From assembly GCF_000189635.1 (NCBI RefSeq), contig NW_002476355.1, positions 390,557-454,556 of the forward strand: 64,000 bases of DNA, read 5' to 3'. This document shows, piece by piece, positions 38,701 to 50,948 of this stretch. The translations under genes and the position numbers were made by a program. How positions within the stretch are numbered: position 1 is the stretch's first letter; every line of letters starts with the position of its first letter. The notes beneath the pieces were generated by a model that ran no database searches, was not told the origin of the DNA, and saw only the letters and a list, made by a program, of their open reading frames with translations. This DNA is from Tetrahymena thermophila SB210. Lineage: Eukaryota > Ciliophora > Oligohymenophorea > Hymenostomatida > Tetrahymenidae.

Positions 38701-41700
38701 TGCCAAACAATTAAAACACCATTCCTAATGGAACTACTGACAAATATTTCTGACTAATAATTAAAAGAACAAATCCTCATCGCTTAGACAGATATTTTAA
38801 TTAAAAAATAATAATAACAATTTAACTGCGAGCTATTTACCGATATAATCTAATTGATTAAATAATATGGAAACCATCAGGTTTAAATTCAACATCTTGA
38901 ATAGCTAATAACATATTATTTTAGCTTATTAAATGTCTTTCCTAGGTATTTTTAAAGCGATATTATAAAATAAATTTAAAAAATACCTTCGATAGAAGAA
39001 ATCAAACATAATTTATTATTTTCTTTTATTCAATTTATGAAAAATCATACAAATTTAGAATATCAAAAAACTGATTAGACAGATGTTTATTAAATACTAG
39101 AAAATAACGCTGAAAACTTAATAAGCTATTTAGACTCTCTCTTTCACTAAGATGGAAGGTTCCATTACTTTTCTCTAGATCTCTTTATATAAATTCTTTT
39201 AATATAAAATTCTAAAAACTTAGTCAATTCTTTGAAATTTCTCCTGAAAAATTTTTTCTCATACTATTTTGATTAAGAATAAAAAATAATTTAAAATCGT
39301 CACGATGAAATATTCTAGATAATTAGTAGCATTTCGTTACCTTATTCTCTTTTGATCCAAACCATAGATTTCTTCATACCTCTTTTCAAAATAGATAAAT
39401 ACTTTGAATTTTAGAAGCGCTTTGTTTTAAATTCTTCCTTTGAAGACTAACAAAATTCATGTCAAATACTTGAAAACTTGATCATTAAAAAATATCAAAG
39501 TGAAAAAGAAACACTTAGTGATTCAATAAAAGAATAATTAATCGATGATATTGTTTTAATAAAGTTAAAGAAAGATCAAATAACTTATCTTAAGAATAAA
39601 ATATTTTCTTTTATTGATGGGGAAATAAAAAACCTATGTTAAAATTAGCTTTCTAACGATTAAATAACCAAGAATGTTCATGTAATTATAAATTATATTA
39701 GCATATTTTAAAGGTCAAAAGTGAGTTAATTTGATCCTCAATAAATAATATTGCTCTTTAATCATTTACTTGATTTGCCTTTTAATTTGAAGTTATTTGA
39801 TTTAATTTTCAACTATATTGATGAAATTATTTAAAACATTGAAGATGTTTCACTTAAGATTTACATATCAAATGAATTATTTTAGCATCTTTATAAAGTA
39901 GACCCTCAAACTTTATAAAAATTGAGTATTTTGTAGTATAGCAAATTAAGATATGCTGATTGTCAATGCTTTTAATAGGAAATCATATAAAAATGTGCAA
40001 GTGATATAGGAAAATGGAGCTCTTTACAAAATAGATAATTTTAATACTCATTAATGGATTTGATAAAAGCTTCCAATAAAATTTAAAACTTATTTATCAA
40101 AAATAATATTTAAAAAAAGATAATCAACTCAATTAAAACTGAAGAAAAAAATTTTTTACTACAGAATGTTCAATCTGATCCCACATTTTGTGTTTAACTA
40201 AAGATGAAAATATATTCTGAATTAGCTAAAATGAGTTAAATATTTTCAAATATGCAACAATAAGCGTCTGATTTGTGCAAAGATTTATAAGGATTAATAA
40301 AAGATATTATGAATAAATCTAAATAAGATGTAAATATATTTATTAAGATAGAAACTGATTACATATATTCTTTGCTTATAAGCTGCCACAGCCAATAAAC
40401 ATTTTAACTCATTGCTGAGCACCTAGTATCATCAATCGATCTTATTAGCAAAAATGAAAAATTAAAAAGTAAAATCATCGAAAAATGCAACCTTTAAATT
40501 GACTGCATAAATAATAAAATGTTTCAAGAAATGATAATAAAATAAACAGTGGAATTATTAATAAATGTTGTCAATTAAAATGAATGTAAATTTGAAAAGA
40601 TTAAATTTCATATTGCAGAGATTATAATTCTAATTAAAAAACATCAACATTTTTAAAGTATTCCTTCATTAATAATTTAATTCATAAACTGTCTCTTAAA
40701 ACATTAAGATTAGGAAGCAATTTAATATATTATTTCTGTTTAAGACTTTTGTCTGCTATAACTAATACCAGAAAACGAAGCGTTAGAAATTAGAGAAAAT
40801 GTTTAAAAACTATTTCAGAGTATTTTGAAAGAAGTAATATAAAAAGAGTGGAGAATTCAAATTGAATATCACAAGTAAATGTGCTCTCTTCAAATTCCTT
40901 TTTTATCATAAATTTCATTTGATTTGCTTGTTCTAAAAACAGAACTGGATTATAAATACCGTTTAAAAGCATTTCAATGGATTGTAAGTAGAAATAATAA
41001 CATAAAATATTATTTTGACTAGGTTTTAACAGAAACATCAGCTGAATTTATATTCAAATTTTTTGACCATTTTTATGAATATGTAAGTGAAACAAACAAG
41101 GTTTTTGTTTTGATAGAACTAATTGAAAAGTATTAAAGTCACTTTACTAATCAGCAAAGCTTAATTTCTTAATTTAACACATAGCTTAAAAAAATGAAAT
41201 ACTAGAATAAATTTTACAGATTTAAGTTAAATTTAAAAGATCTTGAAATTCAAGGCTAAAATTTTGTGAGTCAATTAAAAAGCTTATTAAATGAAGAGTT
41301 TTCCACATAAAAACAGATAGAAATAGGATTGATACTAATTTAGTACCTGAAATAAGATCACATTGATTTAGTAAAGGAATGCAAAGTACTCTTAAAAAAT
41401 ATAGCCTTGCATTTAAATGAAGCATAAAAAAGTTGGATTCTTCAAAATTTTAATTATCTTTAACACCTTTCAAGCTACTCAAAACATTTTATTAGTCTAA
41501 TTACTCCTGTGCTATTATCAAAAGAAGATTTTCATTCCAATTAAAATGATATCCTTTATGAACCAATTGTTAAAGATTTCTAAGGATTATCAAAAATCCT
41601 CTGCAACAGTGAAAATTACTACTTAGATAATAAAGGAAACATATTTATTGATAATATTAAATTTAAAATTAACAATTTTTATGTATAAAAGTTAAAAATA

Positions 41701-43245
41701 GATAGAAAAATTTTAAAGATTTTAAGCTAGAAAAAAAATTTTTTTACTTAACAATACATTAACTACACTCCACTTTTTTAGAATATGAGTTAGCTTTAGA
41801 AATCATCTCTAGACAAACAAAAATATTCAATTATTGCCAATAAGAGAATTTTAGAAATTTAAAATAAGGAATAAATTATGATTGATTCACATTGGAATTT
41901 AGTAGAGCTTGTTGATTATTATGGAGATACTATTTGCTTCTTTGAAAAAAGAGATGCCTTTGGTAAAAGAATAATTATCAAAATAAATTAAGAAACTGAA
42001 GAAAATATGATAAAATTTGATGTTATCTTCAATAATTTCAAATAAAGAATATTTGGAGATTAAGAAAAATCTATGCTTTACATAGGTAGTATATATACTA
42101 ATCCATTCAATTAAAATGACTTAAGAAGAATTTAGTTAAATAAAACACAAATAAAATAGAGAGATGTTGCCGACTTCAAGCATGTAAATTGTGCAATCTG
42201 CTCATAAGTTAGTTTATAAGAAAACAAGTCAAAGACATATCAATTTGATGGATATTTAATAATAAAACCTTTATATTTGATTAAAAGTACTCAAATAAAG
42301 TTGTGTAATTGCCTAGTTAATTGGGATGATATCCAAAATAATAATACAACTTAAAATTGTTATTAATAGTTTTAATTCTTTAAGAGAATATATGCTTATC
42401 ACAACTCTTTCGAAATATATTAATAGATAACCACTAATTAGGAAACTAGTCATTCTGCTATTAAAAGTATTTTATTTTATTAACAAACAGAGTCTCAGAA
42501 ATAGTATGAATAGCTTCTAATTGATAATGTCCAATTACATTTTCCAAATGATGAAAAAATGCAATCATCATTCGTTTAGTATTTTAGAGGATTTGTTAAA
42601 ACTTTTACTACTAGCTATCTCTAAGCTGTAAGAATTGCTAATAAGAATATTTAGATCGATAACAACATTGATGATATTTCAATAATTTTGATAGTTATCT
42701 CAATTACTCCTTTAGTTCTTCATGAAAACCTTAAAAAATATTAAACAATAAATGGACTTTTAAGCGATGAATAAATTATTCAAAATTCATAAAATTTTAC
42801 GAAATTTCTTTCTGATAGTCTATATTTAAGTTCAAGAGCATGCAGATTAGCTTTATCAATAATCCTAAAATATTAAAATTAGCTATTTACAAATGAACCT
42901 ATTGGTATATTCAAGAAAAATTTAGATAGTAATAACATAAAAAAACATTAATCAAGCAACTCCAAATAGTAACCAGCAATAAAACTAAAAGAAAAAATAT
43001 ATAAAATAATATCATCAATAGATTAATGTGATATTAAAATAGATACTTAACTTATAAATACTTTGTTTAGAGGAGAAAAGGAAATTTTAGGAAGTAATCA
43101 TGCTTGTTAATTCATTTAGTTAATGCTCAAAAATTAATATGAAAATAACAATTACTTGAAAATGATGTAAATTTTAGATATTGAATTCTTAGGTTAGAAT
43201 TTAAATAAACTCAATTAATCACTCTTCAAAAACAGATTGTTTTGA
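35776..43245 (+). CDS. Giant NACHT-type STAND NTPase, single exon
   Basis: One uninterrupted code-6 frame from ATG at 35776 to TGA at 43243-43245: 2,490 codons, 2,489 residues, no intron needed. The NTPase module sits near the N-terminus. Walker A is ILIQGQAGAGKTT (residues about 136-148), where the second Gln is a TAA codon. The NACHT-style Walker B is ILLLIDGFNEI (about residue 235; D-x-x-x-x-E spacing), and sensor 1 is NIILTSRTN (about residue 265). A LTHLLFQEFLAAEYL-like segment (FTHLLFQEFLAAEYLVEKL, about residue 456) is typical of the helical region following NACHT. The remaining ~2,000 residues are helical and low in recognisable motifs, with a more globular C-terminus (for example HWNLVELVDYYGDTICFF; HVNCAICSQ). 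No LRR, WD or ankyrin repeats seen. STAND NTPases are switch proteins that oligomerise on sensing a ligand; the role here is unknown. Confidence 0.88.
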
Positions 43246-44508
43246 AGATTGTTTGCTTTTTTTTATATGAAATAAAAAAATTATTTTTAATTAAAATTGC
43301 ATTTATATATATATTAGATGCTTAATAAATTTTTGAAAAATGTCTGTCTGTATTCTTTATAGTTTCAACTACTTACTGTAATAAAATATATCAAAAAACA
43401 AATTCTATTTTTATTATAAAATATCTTAATTTATAAATCAAAATAATATCATATGAATCTATTAGAATGTAATTATAGCATGTTCCCTTTGGAGATTTAT
43501 TTAGTTTTTTTATATATTCTCATATTTAGTATAGCTAGATTGAATTATCTTTTAATTAACTATAATATTTCTTTAACTAATTGATTTCATTTGTTTCATC
43601 GTTTCATTTAAGTAAGGATAGTTTTTTTAAAGCTACTGTTACCGTAAACTTTTAAACCTCTAGACTCGTAATTGTATTTCGAGGAAACCAAACAAGGTTT
43701 CAGAAATTTTTAATTATGTTCTATTTATAATTAAAAACTGACTTTCAAATTCGACTTAAAACTTGGTAATTATACTTAATTTAAATGAAAAACTATTTAT
43801 TTCTTGTTAAAAATAAAACAATTTAAAAGTAATAAAAAAAAATTGAAATAATCAAAAATCAAACATTTAATCTTGAATTTATTTTTTTTATGAATTAAAA
43901 AATTTTTAATTATTTTCTTCTATACTGTTTATCTGCTTTATTTTAATTCCTTGTTAATAATATATGTCTGACTTTCGAGAAATCACTAAATTTAAGCGTT
44001 TAATTTACAAAAATATCTATTTGGCATGAAACGGACACCAAAATAGTAAGAATATGTAAAAAATTAAAATATTTTAAATAAAAATATTTAATAAGATTTA
44101 AGAAAATAATAATAATATATTTTTGTTTATGTAATTAAAGTGAATACCGTAGAATTTTTTATAAAAAATAATAAAATATTTTTAAATAATAAACAAATAT
44201 GTTACTAAAAATATTAAAATTTCACATTTCGATTTAGGAAATCCGAATATCTGATATCCAAAAAAAATTATGATATAATTTTTTAACTATCAAAAAAGGA
44301 ATAAAGAGATTTAATAATTTTATATTAACTATGAATAGAAAAATAAAATATTTAAATTATAATGCTTTACTTTGAAAATAAATAGAATATAAAATTAGAA
44401 AAATGTTTGACAAGTTGAAAAAAACTCTTTATTTATTTAATGAATATTTTTTAATTAAAATATGTTGTTATTTATTTAAAATACATAAATAAATATATAT
44501 TAAATTTT
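43246..44508. other. Convergent intergenic region
   Basis: Lies between two genes that point toward each other, so it holds two 3' ends. AT-rich apart from a moderately GC-richer patch at about 43640-43705 that could fold into a short imperfect hairpin (CTCG...CGAG). No exon recognised. Confidence 0.45.
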
Positions 44509-47500
44509 TCATGATACTAATTGCTTCTTTAACTTAGATAGTGATTAGTGATTTAAATTTTTCTAAGAATTGCTTAGATTTTATTTAAACTAACGAGAGT
44601 ATAAGAGATTAGATTCTTATAGTATACTTTAATCTATTTTAGATTAATTTTTTTAATTGTTATCTTACATATCTGATTATTTTAATTAATCTAAATTATT
44701 TCTATCAGTATTCTAATTGTCTAAATGCTACATTTACTCAAAATTATTTTTATTTTCAATTATGTCTCTAGGTTACAAGGATAATGAATTATTCAAGCTG
44801 TTTTCCTCATCTTTTTTTAATAAATAACTCTTTTGATTTTAGTTATTTATAGAATTTTAATTATCAGCATCCAAAACATTCTTTTTTTAGATTAACACAT
44901 CATCCTAGTTATTTTACCCTTGAGAATTTAGAAGGTGATCTACCATCTGTTAATCTTTACTTTATTTTATTTGTTTTTTTTGGATTCTTTACTAATATTT
45001 TTCTCTTTCTTTTCGAAATTCAGATGGATGTTTTAGCTTTTCCCTTTTACTTTCTAATATTTCTTGCTTTTTCCTACTTGAGGCAAATACATATATTTAT
45101 TTACAGATAATTGGTATTACCCCAGCTAAAAATAGAAACAAAAATATATAAAAAATGTAAATATTTGGAAAATCAAAATATGTGGCTACTTTGACTTCTA
45201 AACAAATTAATTTTTAGTTCAAATCACTTGTTAGTACAAAACCATCATTGCATTTTTCACATTTATCTTCAATAGCACAATAACTACAATTTTGCAAAGA
45301 GCATGGTTAGCAATATGTTTAGCCCTTTTAAGTTATTTAATAGAATCCATTAATGCATACGCATTTATTATCTATTAGAACTCTATTGTCTTAGCACTAC
45401 AAACAAGTGTTTTTATAACACATTTTACAGTATTAAACTATACAATTTTAATTCTAATTATTTTCATTTCCAGGATTATTACTGTCATCTTATACACAAA
45501 TAGAATTCTTCATCACAAAAGAAGTCTTGCAAACACATAAACCATTATCCTCGTAGGCATTTACATCACAAACACAGATACCATTGTCAGATTTTTAATA
45601 TGATTCTTTACATTAAATACAATTCATGGGACCAGGACCAAAACAACCTTAACAAGTTTTATAGCATTCTTTTTTTATAATATTAAATGTATTTAAATTT
45701 TATAATATTTCATATTTACGTTAGCAATTAACATTGATCCCATCATCGAAAGTATTGCCTTAGCAGAGACAGTCATGCTATAAGCTTCTATCCCCTTTGC
45801 AAGTTATACATTTCATAGTAATTTAATCACAAGAAAGACATTTAAATGGACACTACAAGCAATTCGGTTAATTAATCTCAAAAGAATTTTAAGGACAATC
45901 ACAATTTGGTAAACTAACTCTGTTAGCTGCGCATTATGTACAAACACTAAAGCTATTGCACGTTAAGCATTTGTAGCTACACTATAAGCAATCTTATGAA
46001 AAATTATCATCATAATAACCATATTTACAAATACATTAGTTTCCACCACTAAGCTATCTATTATTTGTGCAGCTAATACATTAATTTTATAAAGCCCCAA
46101 AGCAAGAAGTGCATCCTCTATAGCACGAAGGACATACAGCAGTTCCTGAATCGTATGTTTATGGAGGACAGTTACATTGAGGATTCTAAAGTAAATAAGT
46201 AATAAAATAATGTAAATAAATTGAATAAAAGTTAATTTACATTTATTCTATTTCCTAAACAAGTTAAACATTAGCTCTGCAAATTACCAGTGCATGTTGC
46301 ACAATTAGTATAACACTCTTTTATATCAAAATTGAATTTTGCAAAAAAAATATTTTGAATAAATTACATAAACAAGTTTATGAAATAGGGTCTTCATAAT
46401 AACCTGGTGAGCAGCCACAAGCTGGGGGATTTGATCTATTTAATCCACAGACAGTACAGTTAGTTGAACTAGTAACACATTATTGGCATTTGCTAGAACA
46501 TACTTGAGTTAATATTAATTTTATTATCAATGAAATTAGGCTTAAAAAAATAATATTGGCAATAGAAATTTAGCTAATAAAATATTTCTTATTTTTTAAT
46601 AAATTTATTAAATCAATTAAGAAATTTATTTTTAAATTTCAAATTTTATTTTAAGAATTTAAAATCTTTTGATAAATTTATGTTTTAATTTAAATCTTTT
46701 GTAGAATAAATTATAAAATGTAATATACTTTAACAGTCAGCTACACCTGAATCAAAGTAACCAGTTGGACATACACAATTAGGTAAGTTTGTTCTTATAG
46801 AAGAACACTAAGTGCAAATACCTGCTATATTACAATTAGCACATTAATAGGGACATGCTTTATGTTTTTTTTAATATCAAATTATAAAAATGTTATTTAT
46901 TAAAAAATAACTAAAAATTTTTACGAACACAAAAAGGCTAATTATTATCATAGTAATATTGGGGACATGAGCAATCTGGTGGAAGTCTATTTCCAGCACA
47001 GTTGCCATTGCAGTTATCTTAAGTGTTTGAACATGTTTTGCATTTGACACTACATTCTTTTTTATTAGGTAAAATGGGTTTTTTTTTGCTTGTTTTTATT
47101 ATTAAATTTTTTAAATATATGATACAAATGCAATCATTTTAGTATGTTTCCATCATTCCAGGTTTACAATGGCAATCAGTACCTGTTCTAGTTGTTGATG
47201 AACAGCCACTACAATTACTTGCTATGATAGAACAAGATATGCATCCGGGATTGCATACTGTTTTAAAATTTTTATTAAATAATTTTTTTATTAATATTAA
47301 AATTTACATGGACATATTAATGAACTTCCATTTTCTAGAGTATTTGGAGGGCAGCTACATCCTGGAAAAATTCTATTTCCCTAGCAAGCTATACAATCAT
47401 TAACACTGGGACCTGTGCAGCCATTGCAAAAATAATTGCATTCTATTACAATAAATAAATAAATTATTTATTTAATTATCATCCTATAATAATTTTACAT

Positions 47501-50242
47501 GCACATATTGCTTAGTTGTTATCGTAAGTGTTAGTTGGACAAGTACAAAGAGGAGTAACTCTATTACCTTAGCAAGAACTGCATTGATTGTATGATGTAC
47601 ATTCAATGCAAAATGGCCTGCATGCTTTTTAAAAATTTTTAAAATAGTTTAATTTTTCGTCATTTAAAAATTTAAAAGATAAATAAATAAATACCTTAAC
47701 AATTCTTGTTGATCCCATCGTCATAGAATCCTTTATAGCATCCACAGTATGGAGGATTATTAACTCTACTATTTTAACATGTTAAGCAATTATTTCCATT
47801 TTAAATGGCAGGATCGCATGTTGCACAAGCTGGGTTGCAAGCTAAATCAAATTTAAAATTGTAATTTTAAATAATATTTTATAATTTTACCAACACAGGT
47901 TGCTCCGTTGAAGTAAAGACTATCTGGACATTTTTGATAGCATTCTTATTTTAAAATATACAATTAATTACATATTTTTGTTAAAAATTAGTTACATTAA
48001 TTGTAATAGATCATGCCTGGCATACATTAAGTACATTGTGTTGCAGTACACACTTAGCAAAACTATGGACAAGCGCTAACAATCACATAAAGGTCTTTAA
48101 TTCCAAAGCTTTTAATATCAGGGTTTGAATCAAGAATACTTTAAATCGTTAAAGATAAAGTAGAGGAAGTATGATTAATTTATGTATCAAATTCATAAAT
48201 TTAATCATTAACAGTAGCTAAACCGCATATATTTGAACCTTATTATGAGCCATCTAGATTATTGAAAGAAACATTTGTTTAGTTTCCATCAATTATTACT
48301 TAAAGTTACTCATTATTCCAATTATCTATTTGATTATTTTTATAAAATCATTAAAATTATTTGCTATCTAATCTTTTAAAACAAACAATAAAAAGCATTT
48401 TAATAATAAAAATAAATTTAAAAGTCTTTTATAAAATTATGTTTTGTTCAGGAAAATAGAAATAGAAAATGATAAAAATAAATATTACCAATTATGAATG
48501 CTTTAAAATATATTCTAGCTTTAGAATGAGCAGGAATATTTGTAAATGTTTGTTGTATAGAATATGATGATAGAGTTAAATAGCCTCCAAGTATTTTATT
48601 TGGTCCACAATAACTAAATTAAATATCATTTTGGTATGTTGTAGCAGATGGACCTAATTTAGTAATAGTATAACCAAGACTATTTATGTATTACTAATTA
48701 AAATATAAGTTATTAAATGCTGCCGCTAAAGTGACCCCATCTATTTATATTAGTTTATGATTTATTTTATATTTTTAACTTTGATATTTATTTACTAGCA
48801 TATACAGATGATAGCTATTAGCATATTCCTCCTGTCTTTTACATATATCCAGCTGAACAGATACTAACACATTAACCACTTTAAAGTAGCATTGGGAGTT
48901 TACATGAAGTACACGTTGTCTAATTTGAACATGCTAAACAATTTATAGGGTCGCATATTTATACACATGATCCATTTTAGGCAACTGTATTTTGTGGACA
49001 TGAGGCAACACATAATCTAAAATTAAAATGAAAAACATTTTTTATAATCATTAAAACGTAAGATAAAAATATGGTTTTTAAAAAAGTTAAAAAACCAATC
49101 TATTGTAAAATAAATTGTAAACAACATAAGGAATATTTGCATTTATTAAAGTAAATATTTAAACATATTTTGAATTCTTATTTATTTTTTTTACTCATAG
49201 AGTATTTGTTAAAAAGTTATTTAGATAAATAAAAAATGTTTTTTGAAAAGTTATGAATAAACATGTTAATATTTATAATAAAGAACATACGTGTTACTCA
49301 TATAATATCCAGTCGGACACACACATTTTTGAGATGTTGGATCAAGATAGGCACCTGTAAAATAAGAACACGAACTACAAATATTAGGGGTTGTATTTTG
49401 ACATGATACACATGATGAGTCACACAAATTTAAGAATATTTTAAAATCTCTTATTGTGAATTTGCTTTATGTTAAGGCATTTTAGTTAAAGTTATTTCTA
49501 ATACTAACTTGTAAAGATGGATTGTTATGAATCAAATAACTACTTGCAACATAGTCTATGCTTTCATAAATACTTGTGCAAACAGGGTTAGTGATCCAAC
49601 CAGATAAATTTTTATATCCTGATAAATTAATTTAATTGAATAATTCATATATATATCTTTGTAGGAAATTTGATATGTCAAAAATTAATTAAGAATGTTT
49701 TCAAAAAAAATAAAATTTGAAAAAGCAAACAAGTTTAATTAGTTGAATCTTTTATGTATTAATTATAATTTAATGATATATAAATTGATAGTTTTACCTT
49801 TTTTGTATACAACTGAACCATCAACAATAACTTAAATTTAATCTTGAAGGTTAGCAGGTAAGGGAGGGGCAGCTGTATTTTAAAATAGTATTGAAAGATC
49901 AATGATTACTGCTGCATGAGGAGGAAGGTTATCGTATCTTTTATAAGGATACTGATTTTATCCAATTTAACCAAAACCTTATTGTGTACAGTATTCTTAA
50001 GCTCCTGTTAGTAAAGTGCACTAATATAATGAAGGAGTCAAGTTCCAAGAACTCAGATCAGTTGCTGTCACACTATTAGTTAAGGCTTAATCATATAACT
50101 GCCATTCTGATAAAAAATTTATGATTAATTAAATTAATTAATTATCTAAAAATAATAAAATCATACATGAAAACACATTCTTTAAAAAAAATGCGAAGAA
50201 AATAAACCAGTTTGCTTAAATTAGCTTAGTTTTACTACCCAT
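44509..50242 (-). CDS. Cysteine-rich type I membrane protein with repeated CxxC modules
   Basis: ATG at 50242 starts a signal peptide (IQANWFIFFAFFLKNVFSQ), split from the next exon by a short intron. The first ectodomain region (PPHAAVIIDLS...VIVDGSVVYKKG, later a single ICG and SFGIKDLYVIV) matches the fold at the C-terminus of the secreted protein at 23703-25172. After it come about 15 short exons with furin/GCC-like cysteine repeats, for example CVCPTGYFDSGVADC near 46740; many start at an acceptor directly before the repeat. A membrane helix (NIYIFYIFLFLFLAGVIPII) lies at about 45110-45160. It is followed by a Gln/Asn/Lys-rich cytoplasmic tail of about 200 residues ending SKLKKQLVS before TGA at 44511-44509. 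Proteins of this type are abundant on ciliate surfaces; ligand unknown. Introns are many and only approximately placed; total length perhaps 1,300 residues. Confidence 0.8.
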
Positions 50243-50948
50243 ACTAATACTGACTAATTAAAGATAGAAATCAGTAAAAATAAGTTATTATTTTGAATGA
50301 AAGAAGGTAAAATATTCACACTTTATATCAAAAAAATAATTGAATTTATATTTATCTGATTCTTATCTTAATTTATAATCTTTGGCTATTATTTATTATC
50401 AAATTTATGGCTATTAATTATCTTATAATTCATAAATAATTTATCTATCTATCAATCTGAAAAAGATTTAAAAGAAGATATTTTTAAATACTTTTTAGAT
50501 TTTATAATGTTCTTTTTTACTTAAAAATAATAAAATAATAACATTTATTTTAATATTTTAAAATTTTTATATCAATCAATAATCAATAATTATTAAATAT
50601 GCAAATTTAATCATTAATTTATTCATTTATTAACTTATTTATTGTTGAAGATTTTTAATTAAAATATTGATAATTTCAAATTTAATGTAAATTCATATAA
50701 GACCTGAAACATTAAAAAAATTTGGAAAACAAAGATCTAAATTAATAGGAAAAACTAAAATTAATTTGTATATTTTATTTGAAATATATTAAATTAATTA
50801 ATTACAGATAATATAAAATATGAGACATTTTTTAGAGAAATAAATAAATAATTTTTTAATATGATTTTTTTTATAATTTAATTTATTTTTTTGATGTTTA
50901 ATTTAGCAAAATTTAATATTATATTTAGTAGAAAAATTTATAATTCAA
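50243..50948. other. Intergenic spacer between two minus-strand genes
   Basis: AT-rich. Holds the promoter of the Cys-rich membrane protein gene at its left and the 3' region of the EF-hand gene at its right. No exon recognised. Confidence 0.5.

Noticed and set aside
43640-43705. GC-richer patch with a possible hairpin, considered as a tRNA or other small RNA gene
   Set aside because: No cloverleaf, no tRNA box A/B pattern and no plausible acceptor stem. The hairpin is short and imperfect.
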